Source: Propioniciclava flava
GTDB lineage: Bacteria; Actinomycetota; Actinomycetes; Propionibacteriales; Propionibacteriaceae
Direction: 5' to 3'
Length of the DNA: 64,000 bases
Assembly: GCF_004126535.1 (NCBI RefSeq)
Contig: NZ_PPCV01000011.1
Location: 1 to 64,000 of the forward strand
Shown in pieces: positions 21,581-30,276 of the stretch; positions within the stretch are counted from its first letter, which is position 1, and the number at the start of each line of letters is the position of its first letter. The notes below the pieces were generated by a model. That model saw nothing but the letters and a program-made list of their open reading frames with translations, was not told the origin of the DNA and made no database searches. The position numbers and the translations under genes were made by a program.

Positions 21581-22692
21581 GACGCCGGGGTGTAGGCCGC
21601 AGTGCCAGGCCGCAGATCCGCGTCCAGGTAGGAGAGGAAGTCGATCCCCATGATCGTTTCGCATTCGGCCAGCCCCGCCCGATCGATGCTGGAACTGGAC
21701 ACCGGCAGGCGTCCGGCACGAGACACCAGCAAGGCGACGTCCTGGCCGCCCTTGCCGGCATCCTTGACCGCCAAGCCCTCACCGGTGGACTTGTCGAGGA
21801 TGACGATGGTGTCGGGGTAGGTGGCGACCCGGCCGGAGGCATGCTCGACGGCCATGTATTCGTTGAGGTAGGGCACCGTGTGCTCCCCAATGCGGAATGT
21901 TCCCCGATCCCAGCCGCCCAGGGTGCGCGTCCGCTTCTCGATGCGCAGCGGCCCCTCGTCGATCAGGTCGGCCTGAAGGCGTGCCTGGGCGGCCGCCACC
22001 AGGGGGTCGGGACCGTCGTGGCGGGCGGCAGCCAGGTCGGACCCCAGGTCGAGGGCCAGCGAGATGGAACCGTGGGCGCCGTTGGCTTTGACCCAGTCGA
22101 GTTCGACGGGGTTGCGTGCGGACGCGATGAAGCCACCCACCCGCACCGAAATGTCGCGCAGCACATCGTCGACCGTGTTGAGGTTGCCGCGGTTCACCGA
22201 CACGAAGTGACCGTGCAGGGCCCGATTGCCGCCGCTGACCACCTGGATCGACTCATAGCCGGGGCGTTCCCCCAAGCCGAGGCCACCCAGCTTGCCGGTC
22301 GGGTGGGCGCGCACATCCCCGGCAGTATCCAGGACGGTGACGCCGAGCATCGCGGACTGGATCCAACCGTTCAGCGTCGTGGAGTACCCGTTTTGGGCCG
22401 TCATGACGGCGCCGATCGGCACGTCGGCGGCACGGATGAGTTCCTGCAGGGCGTGAACATAGTCGGCCGGACGGATCTCCCAGTCCCTGGCCGCGGGGGC
22501 GCCGATGGCGGTCACGGTCGCCACCCAGGTGTCTGCGGGCACCTCCTCGAGGGAGGCGAGCACCGGCCGCTCCAGGCTCGTGGCTAGCCCGCCCATGAGT
22601 TCCCCGTGGTGCTTCCAACCGCCCCCACCGCAGGCGAGGACGCCGCCGCCCAGGACGGCGTTGCTGGCATCGAGGGGGGTCAGTTCTCTCAT
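21577..22692 (-). CDS. DUF917 family protein
   Basis: This 371-residue protein has the glycine-rich N-terminal pattern of DUF917 (AVLGGGVLACGGGGWKHHGEL). Members are usually found with hydantoinase-like or amino-acid catabolic genes and may be metal-dependent, but no reaction is established. It lies between hutU (105 bp upstream) and the HAL-like gene (4-bp overlap), which implies a shared pathway. The ATG at 22692 is followed by a clear family N-terminus (MRELTPLDASNA). Confidence 0.8.
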   Translation of the reverse strand: MRELTPLDASNAVLGGGVLACGGGGWKHHGELMGGLATSLERPVLASLEEVPADTWVATVTAIGAPAARDWEIRPADYVHALQELIRAADVPIGAVMTAQNGYSTTLNGWIQSAMLGVTVLDTAGDVRAHPTGKLGGLGLGERPGYESIQVVSGGNRALHGHFVSVNRGNLNTVDDVLRDISVRVGGFIASARNPVELDWVKANGAHGSISLALDLGSDLAAARHDGPDPLVAAAQARLQADLIDEGPLRIEKRTRTLGGWDRGTFRIGEHTVPYLNEYMAVEHASGRVATYPDTIVILDKSTGEGLAVKDAGKGGQDVALLVSRAGRLPVSSSSIDRAGLAECETIMGIDFLSYLDADLRPGTAAYTPAS

Positions 22693-22797
22693 GGTGTGCT
22701 CCTGGATGTGATGTGGGGAATGGGCGATGGTGGACGAGCTGAGGGGCGCCCTTGGGCGGATGGGGCGGGAAGGTGCGAGGGAGTTGGTGGCGCGGGC

Positions 22798-24531
22798 CTA
22801 GCGAGGACGAGACCCGCCACCGAGCCAGATGAGGGGCGCATTCCCGGTTTCCCCGCCCGAGGTGACGCTCGCCGAGGCCTCCTCGTAGCCTGCGCTCGCA
22901 TGCCGCAGGACGCCCAGCCCGGTGTCGGCGTCCAGGCTTCGACGCAGCCGCACGGCCGTTTCGGGGCGCCCGTCGGCGACGATGGAAACTCCCGCCGACT
23001 GCATCCACCCCGCATAGCCGCCACCACCGGAGTGGACGGCAACCAGGTCGGCGCCGGTCGCGGCGAGCGCCATGGCGTCCAGGAGGGGGAAATCGGTGAC
23101 GCCGTCGGAACCGTCGCGCATCCCTTCGGTACCGATCCGCGGATGCGTCATGGAGGCGGAATCGAGGTGGTCGCGGCTGAAGAGGACGGGAGCCTCCAAC
23201 GTGTGGTCGGCGACCAACGCGTTCACGGCGAGCGCGAACGCTGACCGCTCGCCGTGGCCGAGCCAGCACGACCGCGCCGGGAGCCCCTGGGGCGGGATCT
23301 GGGTGCGGGCCACGTCGATCCACCGGGCCACCTCGCGACGCCGCTGCCCGAACATCTCGATGGCGAGGTCGTCCAGCACCCGCTGGTCCTGGCTCGACCC
23401 GGACAGGCACACCCAGCGGAACGGTCCGATTCCCCGGGCGAACAGCGGACGCAGGTAGGCCTCCATGAAGCCGGGGATCCGGTTCACCTGCGCCGACGCG
23501 GCCTCACTGAGGTGTTCGATCGCTTGGACGCGCAGGTTGTTGCCGTTCTCAAACACCACTGATCCGGCGTCGGCGAACGCGAGCATCGCCTGCACCTGGG
23601 TTGCCATGGCTGCCCTGGCGTCGCGCTCCAGACGCTGGGGATCCTCCGCCTGCGCGGCCCGCCACTGATCCAGCGTGTACCCGGCAGGTACGTATCCGTA
23701 GCGGGCGTCGTGGGCGGCCGTCTGGTCGGTGACGATGTCGGGCACCACGCCTCGGCTCACCAGCGCGGGGTAGACCTCTGCCGCGTTGCCGATCAGCCCG
23801 ACGGCGACGACGCTCGCGCTGTCACCGGCGTGCGCGAGAGCGTCCAGGGCCTCGTCCAGGTCGGTGGTGATCAGGTCGAGCGCACCGGCGTCCGCCAGGC
23901 GATGAACTTTCGCGGGATCCACCTCGACCGTGAGGGAACTCAGCCCCAGCATGGCGGCGCTGATGGGTTGCGAGGAGCCCATGCCGCCCATCCCGGAGGT
24001 GAGCACCCAGCGTCCGGCGAGCGCGTCGGATTCTCGGCCCGCAGCAGCGCCGAAATGATGCCGGGCGATCGTCCCGAACAGTTCGTAGGTGCCCTGCAGG
24101 ACGCCTTGGCGGCCGATGTATTGCCAGGCTCCCGCAGTGAGCCCGCCCCACATCGTCTGACCTGCGTCGGCGCGCTCATAGAACCGGTCAGAGGTGGCCC
24201 AACGGCCCACCGTGTTGTTGACCGCCGACAGCACCAAGGGGGCGGATGGGCCGGTTCCCAGGAGGCCGACGGCGGCACCCGAGGCGAGCACGAGGGTCTG
24301 TTCCTCATCGAGGGCCATCAGGGCCGCCGCGATGGCGCGCGCCTCATCCCAGTTGCGGGCGGCCTTACCCAAGGAGGCGTACACGATGAGCTCGTCGGGG
24401 TTCTCGCCGACCTCCAGCACGTTTTCGAACATCCGCAGCAGGCCTTCCGCCCGCCACGTCTTCGCGCGCAGGTGAGGGCCCCGCTGGGCGCGGTAGGACG
24501 ATGTGGGGCCTGCAAGGATGCTGCTGGTCAT
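22798..24531 (-). CDS. hutU: Urocanate hydratase
   Basis: The 577-residue product matches urocanase, which adds water to urocanate to give imidazolonepropionate using tightly bound NAD. Recognisable family features are WRAEGLLRMFENVLEVGENP near residue 27, the NAD-binding region with TSGMGGMGSSQPISAAMLG near residue 170, RIPGFMEAYLRPLFARGIGPFRW and HSGGGGYAGWMQSAGVS near the C-terminus. It heads a minus-strand operon with DUF917 and the MIO-less HAL-like protein. No hutI, hutG or canonical hutH is in the window, so the histidine route is incomplete here. The 271 bp upstream contain no recognisable gene. Confidence 0.93.
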   Translation of the reverse strand: MTSSILAGPTSSYRAQRGPHLRAKTWRAEGLLRMFENVLEVGENPDELIVYASLGKAARNWDEARAIAAALMALDEEQTLVLASGAAVGLLGTGPSAPLVLSAVNNTVGRWATSDRFYERADAGQTMWGGLTAGAWQYIGRQGVLQGTYELFGTIARHHFGAAAGRESDALAGRWVLTSGMGGMGSSQPISAAMLGLSSLTVEVDPAKVHRLADAGALDLITTDLDEALDALAHAGDSASVVAVGLIGNAAEVYPALVSRGVVPDIVTDQTAAHDARYGYVPAGYTLDQWRAAQAEDPQRLERDARAAMATQVQAMLAFADAGSVVFENGNNLRVQAIEHLSEAASAQVNRIPGFMEAYLRPLFARGIGPFRWVCLSGSSQDQRVLDDLAIEMFGQRRREVARWIDVARTQIPPQGLPARSCWLGHGERSAFALAVNALVADHTLEAPVLFSRDHLDSASMTHPRIGTEGMRDGSDGVTDFPLLDAMALAATGADLVAVHSGGGGYAGWMQSAGVSIVADGRPETAVRLRRSLDADTGLGVLRHASAGYEEASASVTSGGETGNAPLIWLGGGSRPR

Positions 24532-24802
24532 GGGGTTCCTCTGTGGAGACGGGGAGGCGACACGCCAACGATCCGCCGTGGGCGGGTCGAGTGGTGCGGG
24601 ATGAAGCGGGGCCGCGGCGAACAGGCGGCCAGGCGCGGGCAGCGCCGAATGCGGGGGTGCGCCTGAGGGCGCGTCACTCAGCGATCAGCGACAGCAACAG
24701 ATCGTTGCGGGCATGGCCAAACAGCGTGCGACCGGCCAGGTGGCGGTCGCGACGGAGGCGTTCATGCGAGCGAGCATGGAGGAACTGTACCCGGCTTAAG
24801 CC

Positions 24803-25669
24803 TCACAGGTAGGGGGCGACCAGCAGGTCGTAGCGCTCCTTCATCGTGGTCAGCGTTTGCTCCCCGGGAGTGTCCCAGATCGCCTCGTTGAAGATCTCGA
24901 CTTCGATGTCGCCGGTGTAGCCCGCCTCGGTAACCCAATGGGTGATCGTGGGGAAGTCGATGTAGCCGTCCCCGACATGACCGCGCGACAGCAAGGCGTC
25001 GGCGGCCAGGGGGAGCGTCCAATCGCAGATCTGATAGGACGCAATGCGTCCCTCGCGCCCGGCTCGGGCGATCATGTCGGCCAACTGCGGATCCCACCAC
25101 ACGTGGTAGGTGTCCACCACGACGCCCACCTCCTGGGGTGCGAACTCTGCCGCCACATCGAGGCACTGCCCCAGGGTAGAGAGCACCGCCCGATCGGCGG
25201 CGAAGATCGGGTGTAGGGGCTCCAGGACGAGCCGGACGCCGTGCTCGCGGGCGTAGCCCACCAGTTCACCGATCCGCTCGCTGACGCGGCGCCGCGCCGC
25301 CACGATGTCCTTGTCGCCGTCGGGGATCGCCGCCGACGAAGGTCCCGAGCAGGCGGGCAGGCCGCCCACCACCATGATCAACTCGTGCGTGCCCAGGGCC
25401 TGAGCCTCGCGGATGGCCAAGCGATTGTCCTCCAGCGCCGCGGCGATGCCCTCCGGGTCTGCGGCCGACAAGAACCCGCCCCGGCACAGCGAACTGACCC
25501 GCAGCCCTGCGTCGCGGACGATCCTGGCGGCGTTCTCCAGGCCCGCCTCGGCGACGCGATCGCGCCACAGGCCCACCGCTTCCAGACCCGCGTGCTGGGC
25601 GCCTGCGACGGCCTGCTCCAGCGTCCAGTGTTTCGTCGTCGCCGTGTTGAGCGAGAGCCGGTAGGTCAT
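24803..25669 (-). CDS. Sugar phosphate isomerase/epimerase family protein (AP-endonuclease-2 TIM barrel)
   Basis: This 288-residue TIM-barrel protein of the xylose-isomerase-like family is typically a metal-dependent isomerase, epimerase or dehydratase on keto-sugars or inositols. Probable metal ligands are in LVLEPLHP, VVVDTYHVWWDP and IEVEIFNE. The ATG at 25669 overlaps the preceding dehydrogenase by 4 bp (ATGA). The pair resembles the dehydrogenase-isomerase couples of inositol and 3-keto-glycoside pathways. The substrate is not known. Confidence 0.85.
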   Translation of the reverse strand: MTYRLSLNTATTKHWTLEQAVAGAQHAGLEAVGLWRDRVAEAGLENAARIVRDAGLRVSSLCRGGFLSAADPEGIAAALEDNRLAIREAQALGTHELIMVVGGLPACSGPSSAAIPDGDKDIVAARRRVSERIGELVGYAREHGVRLVLEPLHPIFAADRAVLSTLGQCLDVAAEFAPQEVGVVVDTYHVWWDPQLADMIARAGREGRIASYQICDWTLPLAADALLSRGHVGDGYIDFPTITHWVTEAGYTGDIEVEIFNEAIWDTPGEQTLTTMKERYDLLVAPYL

Positions 25670-26826
25670 GCCTGCAGCGCTTCCATCTCGATCCGGCGGC
25701 CCTCGGCAGAGGACTTCAAGCCATTCTCGGCCAACTGGACGCCGCGGGCGGCCGAGAGCAGGTCGTAGCGGTGCGGGCGTCCGGTGACGACATCGCTGAG
25801 GAACTCTTCCCATTGGGCCCGGAACCCGTTGGTCAGGTCGGCGTTGGCGGGGACATCGAGCCATTGCTCGCGGAAGCGCTCGGTGGTGGGGATATCGGGG
25901 TTCCACACGGGCTTGGGTGTGTGGGCGCGCTGCTGGGCGACGCAGGAGAACAGCCCTGCGACGGCCGAGCCGTGGGTCCCGTCGATCTGGAACTCGACCA
26001 GTTCGTCACGGTGGACGCGCACGGCCCAGGAACTGTTGATCTGCGCGATGACGGGATCGCCTTGTGGGGTGCGGAGTTCGAAGATGCCGTAGGCGGCGTC
26101 GTCGGCGGTCGCCTCGTAGGGCTGACCCTGCTCGTCCCAGCGGGTCGGAATGTGGGTGACGGCCTTCGCTGTGACGGCCTCGACCTTGCCGATGATGCCT
26201 TCCATCACGTAGTTCCAGTGGCAGAACATGTCGATCGTCATACCGCCACCGTCTTGCTTGCGGTAGTTCCAACTCGGCCGCTGCGCGGGCTGGTGGTCCC
26301 CTTCGAAGACCCAGTACCCGAACTCGCCACGCAGGGACAGGATGCGTCCAAAGAAGCCTTCCTCGACGAGTCGGCGCAGTTTGACCAGGCCGGGGAGATA
26401 GAGCTTGTCGTGGACGACACCGGCCGTCACCCCGGCGGCTGCGCGCACCCGTTCGAGTTCGACCGCTTCCTCGAGTGTTTCAGCGGTGGGCTTCTCAGTG
26501 AAGACGTGCTTGCCTGCCTGCATGGCGGCGGTGAGTGCTGCCTTGCGCTGGGAGGTCACCTGGGCGTCGAAGTAGATGTCGACCTGCGGGTCCGCGAGCA
26601 CTGCGGCAAGGTCGGTCTCCCAGCGTGCGATGCCGTGCTGCTTCGCGAGCGCGGCCAGGGTCTCGGGGCGGCGTCCGACGAGAATCGGCTCGACCTCGAC
26701 GCGCGTGCCGTCGGCCAGCGTCAGGCCTTCCTCGCGCAACGGGAGGATGGATCGCAGGAGGTGCTGGCGGTAGCCCATGCGTCCGGTGACGCCGTTCATG
26801 GCAATGGTCAGCTTCGTGGTTCCCAT
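25666..26826 (-). CDS. Gfo/Idh/MocA family oxidoreductase
   Basis: This 386-residue NAD(P)-dependent dehydrogenase has an unusual Rossmann start (AMNGVTGRMGYRQH) rather than the common GxGxxG, the hallmark EKP in VFTEKPTAETLEE near residue 118, and the C-terminal alpha/beta domain. Such enzymes oxidise a sugar or cyclitol hydroxyl. It is first in a two-gene operon with the TIM-barrel protein, preceded by a LacI-type operator at 26845-26858 and by the LacI-family gene. I chose the ATG at 26826 because it gives the family N-terminus. Confidence 0.9.
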   Translation of the reverse strand: MGTTKLTIAMNGVTGRMGYRQHLLRSILPLREEGLTLADGTRVEVEPILVGRRPETLAALAKQHGIARWETDLAAVLADPQVDIYFDAQVTSQRKAALTAAMQAGKHVFTEKPTAETLEEAVELERVRAAAGVTAGVVHDKLYLPGLVKLRRLVEEGFFGRILSLRGEFGYWVFEGDHQPAQRPSWNYRKQDGGGMTIDMFCHWNYVMEGIIGKVEAVTAKAVTHIPTRWDEQGQPYEATADDAAYGIFELRTPQGDPVIAQINSSWAVRVHRDELVEFQIDGTHGSAVAGLFSCVAQQRAHTPKPVWNPDIPTTERFREQWLDVPANADLTNGFRAQWEEFLSDVVTGRPHRYDLLSAARGVQLAENGLKSSAEGRRIEMEALQA

Positions 26827-26844
26827 GTCGGACCTCTTCTCTGA

Positions 26845-26858
26845 GGAATGCGCTTTCC
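26845..26858. promoter_or_regulatory. LacI-type operator upstream of the 25.7-26.8 kb dehydrogenase
   Basis: GGAATGCGCTTTCC is a near-perfect 14-bp palindrome centred on GCGC, 19 bp upstream of the dehydrogenase start. It is one of five related sites in the window (28043, 35288, 44784, 47739). The adjacent LacI-family gene at 26897-27940 is the obvious candidate to bind it. Confidence 0.65.
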
Positions 26859-26896
26859 CAGAGGCTAGCATGAGCGCCGCCCGTGGGGGAGGGTGT

Positions 26897-27940
26897 TTAG
26901 GCCCCCGTGCGAGGCGGGGTGGAGTCGCGCAGCACGGGGATCGCCTCGACGGTTACCGAACCGTTGCCGTCGCCGGGGCCATGCAGGGCCAGGTCGAGCC
27001 CCAGCCTGGCGAGTTGCCTGGTGGGAACGTGGACCGTGGACAGGCTGGGGCGAACGTCGATAAGGGTCGACACGTCACCAAAGCCCGTCAGTCCAACATC
27101 GGTGGGGATCTGGACCCCTGATCGGCTCGCCTCGTGGAGGGCGCCCAGGGCCATCACGTCGCTGGTGGCGACGACGACGTCGTAGTCGAGGCCCGCCTCG
27201 ATGGCCAGTCGCATGCCGATGGTCCCGCCCGTGCGGGTGAAGTCCGACCCGATGCGATGTGTGGGGGGTATCGGGTGGCCGAGTTCGGCCATGCGGGCCG
27301 CGAACCCGGCGGCACGAGCGGCCGCGGTCGAGTGGCGTTCAGGGCCCGCCAAGAGCAGCGGGCGCCGATAGCCGCGCCCCACCAGGGCCTCGGCCAACGC
27401 GCTCGCGCCCGCCTCGTTGTCGATGTGTACGCAGTCGACGCCGGGGAAGTCCATACCGAGGGCCACCACTCTGCCGCCGCGCCTGACGTATTGCTCGATC
27501 GAGGTGTGGAGCCCGCGGTGCAGGTCGGGGTCTTTCCAGCGGGCGCCGACCAAGATGATGGCACGCACGCGCATGGAGTCCAGTGCGGTGACCATGTCGC
27601 CCAGGGCCTCGATCTTGTTTCCGGTTGTGGCCAGCGTCAAGAAGAGCTTGTGTTCGGTTGCCGCAGTCGCAATGCCGTCGGCAATCTCGGCGAAATAGGG
27701 GTCGGTGAGGTCGTGGACGACGACTCCGATGGTGCGGGTCGCGCCCCGGGCCATCGCCTGGGCGTTGGCGTTGGGGGCGTAGCCAAGAGACTGGGCCGAA
27801 TCGATGACCCGGCGGCGCAGTTCCTCTCCGACGGTGCGGGTCTCCGAGCCGTTGATCGCCCGTGAGGCGGTCGCCAACGACACTCCGGCGTGTCGGGCGA
27901 CATCGCTCAGTGTGGGGGCGCTGCGTGTGGTGCGGGCCAT
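26897..27940 (-). CDS. LacI-family transcriptional regulator of the sugar-acid region
   Basis: This 347-residue repressor has its helix-turn-helix at residues 9-32 (TLSDVARHAGVSLATASRAING), a hinge (LGYAPNANAQAMARGATRTIGVV) and a ligand-binding domain. It lies between two operator copies (26845 and 28043), one in front of the dehydrogenase operon and one in front of the divergent ABC permeases. Distant matching sites upstream of the solute-binding protein, eda and another dehydrogenase suggest it controls a dispersed regulon. The inducer is unknown. Confidence 0.9.
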   Translation of the reverse strand: MARTTRSAPTLSDVARHAGVSLATASRAINGSETRTVGEELRRRVIDSAQSLGYAPNANAQAMARGATRTIGVVVHDLTDPYFAEIADGIATAATEHKLFLTLATTGNKIEALGDMVTALDSMRVRAIILVGARWKDPDLHRGLHTSIEQYVRRGGRVVALGMDFPGVDCVHIDNEAGASALAEALVGRGYRRPLLLAGPERHSTAAARAAGFAARMAELGHPIPPTHRIGSDFTRTGGTIGMRLAIEAGLDYDVVVATSDVMALGALHEASRSGVQIPTDVGLTGFGDVSTLIDVRPSLSTVHVPTRQLARLGLDLALHGPGDGNGSVTVEAIPVLRDSTPPRTGA

Positions 27941-28391
27941 GGTCCTCCCTTCGGCGGGCCGACGCCTGCACCCTAACGACCCGGTGAGTGTGCGGCAATC
28001 GAGGATCTCCTTGACGGGGCCCGGGGGTACCCCTACATTCTCGGTAAGCGCTTGCCGTCACTGGAGTCGGCTTGCCACGAGAGCAAGGGGCCCTCCGTGT
28101 CGATCCTCGCGAGCCCCACGGTCGGCCATGAGATCCGTCTCATGGAACCGTGCGCAACACCTCTAGCGAAACTCTCGCGCGGTGGTAGCTTCTGCGTGAT
28201 TCAGATGCGCGCAGCGCAAGATCTGGTTCTTTGGACGTGAGTCCGCCCCTGATGCGGCAATCGATCTCGATGGTGAGATCGCGGGCCAACTCACATGCAC
28301 TGAAGGCCGCAGGTGGGCCCATGATTCACGTCCACCCGAGGTCCCCACTCTGCCCGTACCCAACGAGCCGCACATCGCAGGAGGAGAAGCC
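27941..28391. other. Intergenic region between lacI-type gene and ABC permeases
   Basis: This 451-bp stretch separates divergent genes. It holds the LacI-type operator at 28043-28056 and, at its right end, a strong GGAGGAG ribosome-binding site (28380-28386) for the first permease. A solute-binding-protein gene would normally stand here at the head of a CUT1 sugar-importer operon. I found no protein-like remnant of one in any frame. Confidence 0.6.
28043..28056. promoter_or_regulatory. LacI-type operator upstream of ABC permeases
   Basis: GGTAAGCGCTTGCC is a palindrome with a single mismatched pair around the core AAGCGCTT. It lies 102 bp upstream of the LacI-type gene start and 335 bp upstream of the permease operon, so it may regulate both directions. 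The site matches the one upstream of the solute-binding protein (GGTAAGCGCTATCC on the minus strand at 35288-35301). Confidence 0.65.
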
Positions 28392-29315
28392 ATGAGTGCT
28401 CTCAGCGAACTCGGCAAGCTCCGAGGCCGAGGTAAGGAAGAAACGCCCGACAATGTCGCCGGGTATTTGTTCTTGTCGCCTTGGCTGATCGGCCTTGTCC
28501 TCATCACTATCGGCCCGATGCTTGCCTCCTTGTACCTTTCCTTCACCGACTACAGCCTCCTGTCCCCGCCGGAGTGGATCGGCGCGCGCAACTACGAGCG
28601 AATGCTCGCCGATCCTCGGCTACTGAATTCGCTGCGGGTGACGTTTACCTACGTCTTCGTCTCGACACCGCTCCAACTCGCCTTGGCGCTGGCCATTGCG
28701 GTACTGCTGAACCAGGGCATGCGGGGGCTCCCGTTCTATCGCTCGGTGTTCTACCTGCCGTCGCTGATGGGCTCCTCGGTGGCCATCGCGATCTTGTGGC
28801 GCCAGATCTTCGGCACCTCCGGCCTGGTCAACCAGGTCTTGATGGGACTGGGCTTCACTGATCTTCCGGGCTGGATCTCCAATCCCGACACCGCGCTCGG
28901 CACCATCATCTTGTTGCACATCTGGACCTTCGGCTCCCCGATGATCATCTTCCTTGCGGGCCTGCGTCAGATCCCCACCATGTACTACGAGGCAGCCGCG
29001 GTGGACGGCGCCTCCAAGTGGACGCAATTTTGGCGGATCACGATGCCGCTGCTCAGCCCCATCATCTTCTTCAACCTTGTGCTCCAGATCATCGGCGCCT
29101 TCCAGTCGTTCACGCAGGCGTTCATCGTCTCCGGTGGCACGGGCGGCCCCTCCGATTCCACGATGTTCTACACGCTGTACCTGTACCAGAAGGGCTTCGC
29201 CAACTTCGATATGGGGTACGCGTCCGCCATGGCGTGGCTGCTGCTGATCATCATCGGCGTCTTGACCGCTGTGAACTTCTACGTCTCTAAGTATTGGGTG
29301 TTCTACGATGACTGA
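28392..29315 (+). CDS. Carbohydrate ABC transporter permease (MalF/UgpA type)
   Basis: This 307-residue inner-membrane permease has about six hydrophobic segments, beginning with GYLFLSPWLIGLVLITIGPMLASLY. The cytoplasmic EAA loop is YYEAAAVDGASKWTQFWRITMPLL, which contacts the ATPase. The length and motif fit the CUT1 family. It overlaps the second permease by 8 bp. There is no ATPase gene nearby; actinobacteria commonly share one MsiK-type ATPase among CUT1 importers. Confidence 0.92.
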   Translation: MSALSELGKLRGRGKEETPDNVAGYLFLSPWLIGLVLITIGPMLASLYLSFTDYSLLSPPEWIGARNYERMLADPRLLNSLRVTFTYVFVSTPLQLALALAIAVLLNQGMRGLPFYRSVFYLPSLMGSSVAIAILWRQIFGTSGLVNQVLMGLGFTDLPGWISNPDTALGTIILLHIWTFGSPMIIFLAGLRQIPTMYYEAAAVDGASKWTQFWRITMPLLSPIIFFNLVLQIIGAFQSFTQAFIVSGGTGGPSDSTMFYTLYLYQKGFANFDMGYASAMAWLLLIIIGVLTAVNFYVSKYWVFYDD

Positions 29316-30243
29316 TCGACACGCCGACAGCGCGCAGGCTGTCCTCGACAACGACGTCCACCTCGATGAGGGGGGCGCAGCTGATGTCCATGCGGTGCGG
29401 CGACGCGGACGCGTCGGTTCGAGTATCAAGTCGGTCATCAAGCACGTGCTGATGATCGCGGCCGCGCTGCTCATGATCTACCCCCTCCTGTGGATGCTGG
29501 TCAGTTCCTTCCGCCCCACCGACGAGATCTTCCGCGAGTCCGGGCTGGTCCTCACCGGGCTGCACACCGAGAACTACACCGAAGGCTGGAACGCCCTGCA
29601 GTACCCGTTCGGCCACTACCTCCTCAACTCGGTGATCCTCGTTTTGGGGTGCATCCTGGGGAATGTCATCTCCTGCTCGCTGGCCGCCTATGCGTTCGCC
29701 CGCCTGAAGTTCAAGTTCAAGAACATCTTCTTCGGCATCATGTTGCTGACGATCATGCTGCCCATGCACGTCATCATCGTTCCGCAATACATCATGTTCT
29801 CCCAGTTCGGCTGGCTGAACACGTTCCTTCCCTTGATTTTGCCAAAGCTCCTCGCCACGGACGCCTTCTTCGTCTTCTTGATGGTGCAGTTCATTCGAGG
29901 ATTGCCGCGGGAGCTGGATGAGGCGGCCCGTATCGACGGTTGTGGCCATTGGCGGATCTTCTTCAACGTCATCATGCCGCTCATGACCCCTGCTATTGCC
30001 ACGACGGTGATCTTCACCTTCATCTGGACCTGGAACGACTTCTTCAGCTCGCTGATCTATCTGACCAAGCCGGAGATGTTCACCGTCCCGATCGCCTTGA
30101 AGTCCTTCCTGGACTCCACGGGCGGGTCGAACTGGGGTGCCATGTTCGCGATGAGCGTGGTGTCACTCATCCCCGTCTTCCTGGTCTTCCTCTTCGGGCA
30201 GCGGTTCCTCATCCGCGGCATCGCCACCACCGGGATCAAGTAG
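29308..30243 (+). CDS. Carbohydrate ABC transporter permease (MalG/UgpE type)
   Basis: This 311-residue second permease subunit has an unusually acidic N-terminal extension (about 30 residues: DNDVHLDEGGAADVHAVRR) before the first membrane helix. The EAA loop is ELDEAARIDGCGHWRIFFNVIMPLM near residue 210, and the C-terminus FGQRFLIRGIATTGIK is typical of the MalG branch. It pairs with the preceding gene to form the channel. A Gfo/Idh/MocA gene follows after 33 bp in the same direction. Confidence 0.92.
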   Translation: MTDRHADSAQAVLDNDVHLDEGGAADVHAVRRRGRVGSSIKSVIKHVLMIAAALLMIYPLLWMLVSSFRPTDEIFRESGLVLTGLHTENYTEGWNALQYPFGHYLLNSVILVLGCILGNVISCSLAAYAFARLKFKFKNIFFGIMLLTIMLPMHVIIVPQYIMFSQFGWLNTFLPLILPKLLATDAFFVFLMVQFIRGLPRELDEAARIDGCGHWRIFFNVIMPLMTPAIATTVIFTFIWTWNDFFSSLIYLTKPEMFTVPIALKSFLDSTGGSNWGAMFAMSVVSLIPVFLVFLFGQRFLIRGIATTGIK

Positions 30244-30276
30244 CCGGTCGTGCCAGTCAAGGAGAATCGAGTTTCC

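Noticed and set aside
24660-24790. Protein-like frame on the minus strand directly after the TIM-barrel gene stop (HERLRRDRHLAGRTLFGHARND and onward)
   Set aside because: It is in the same frame as the upstream gene, just past its stop, only about 40 codons long and has no start codon or ribosome-binding site. It is more likely chance coding potential in GC-rich DNA.
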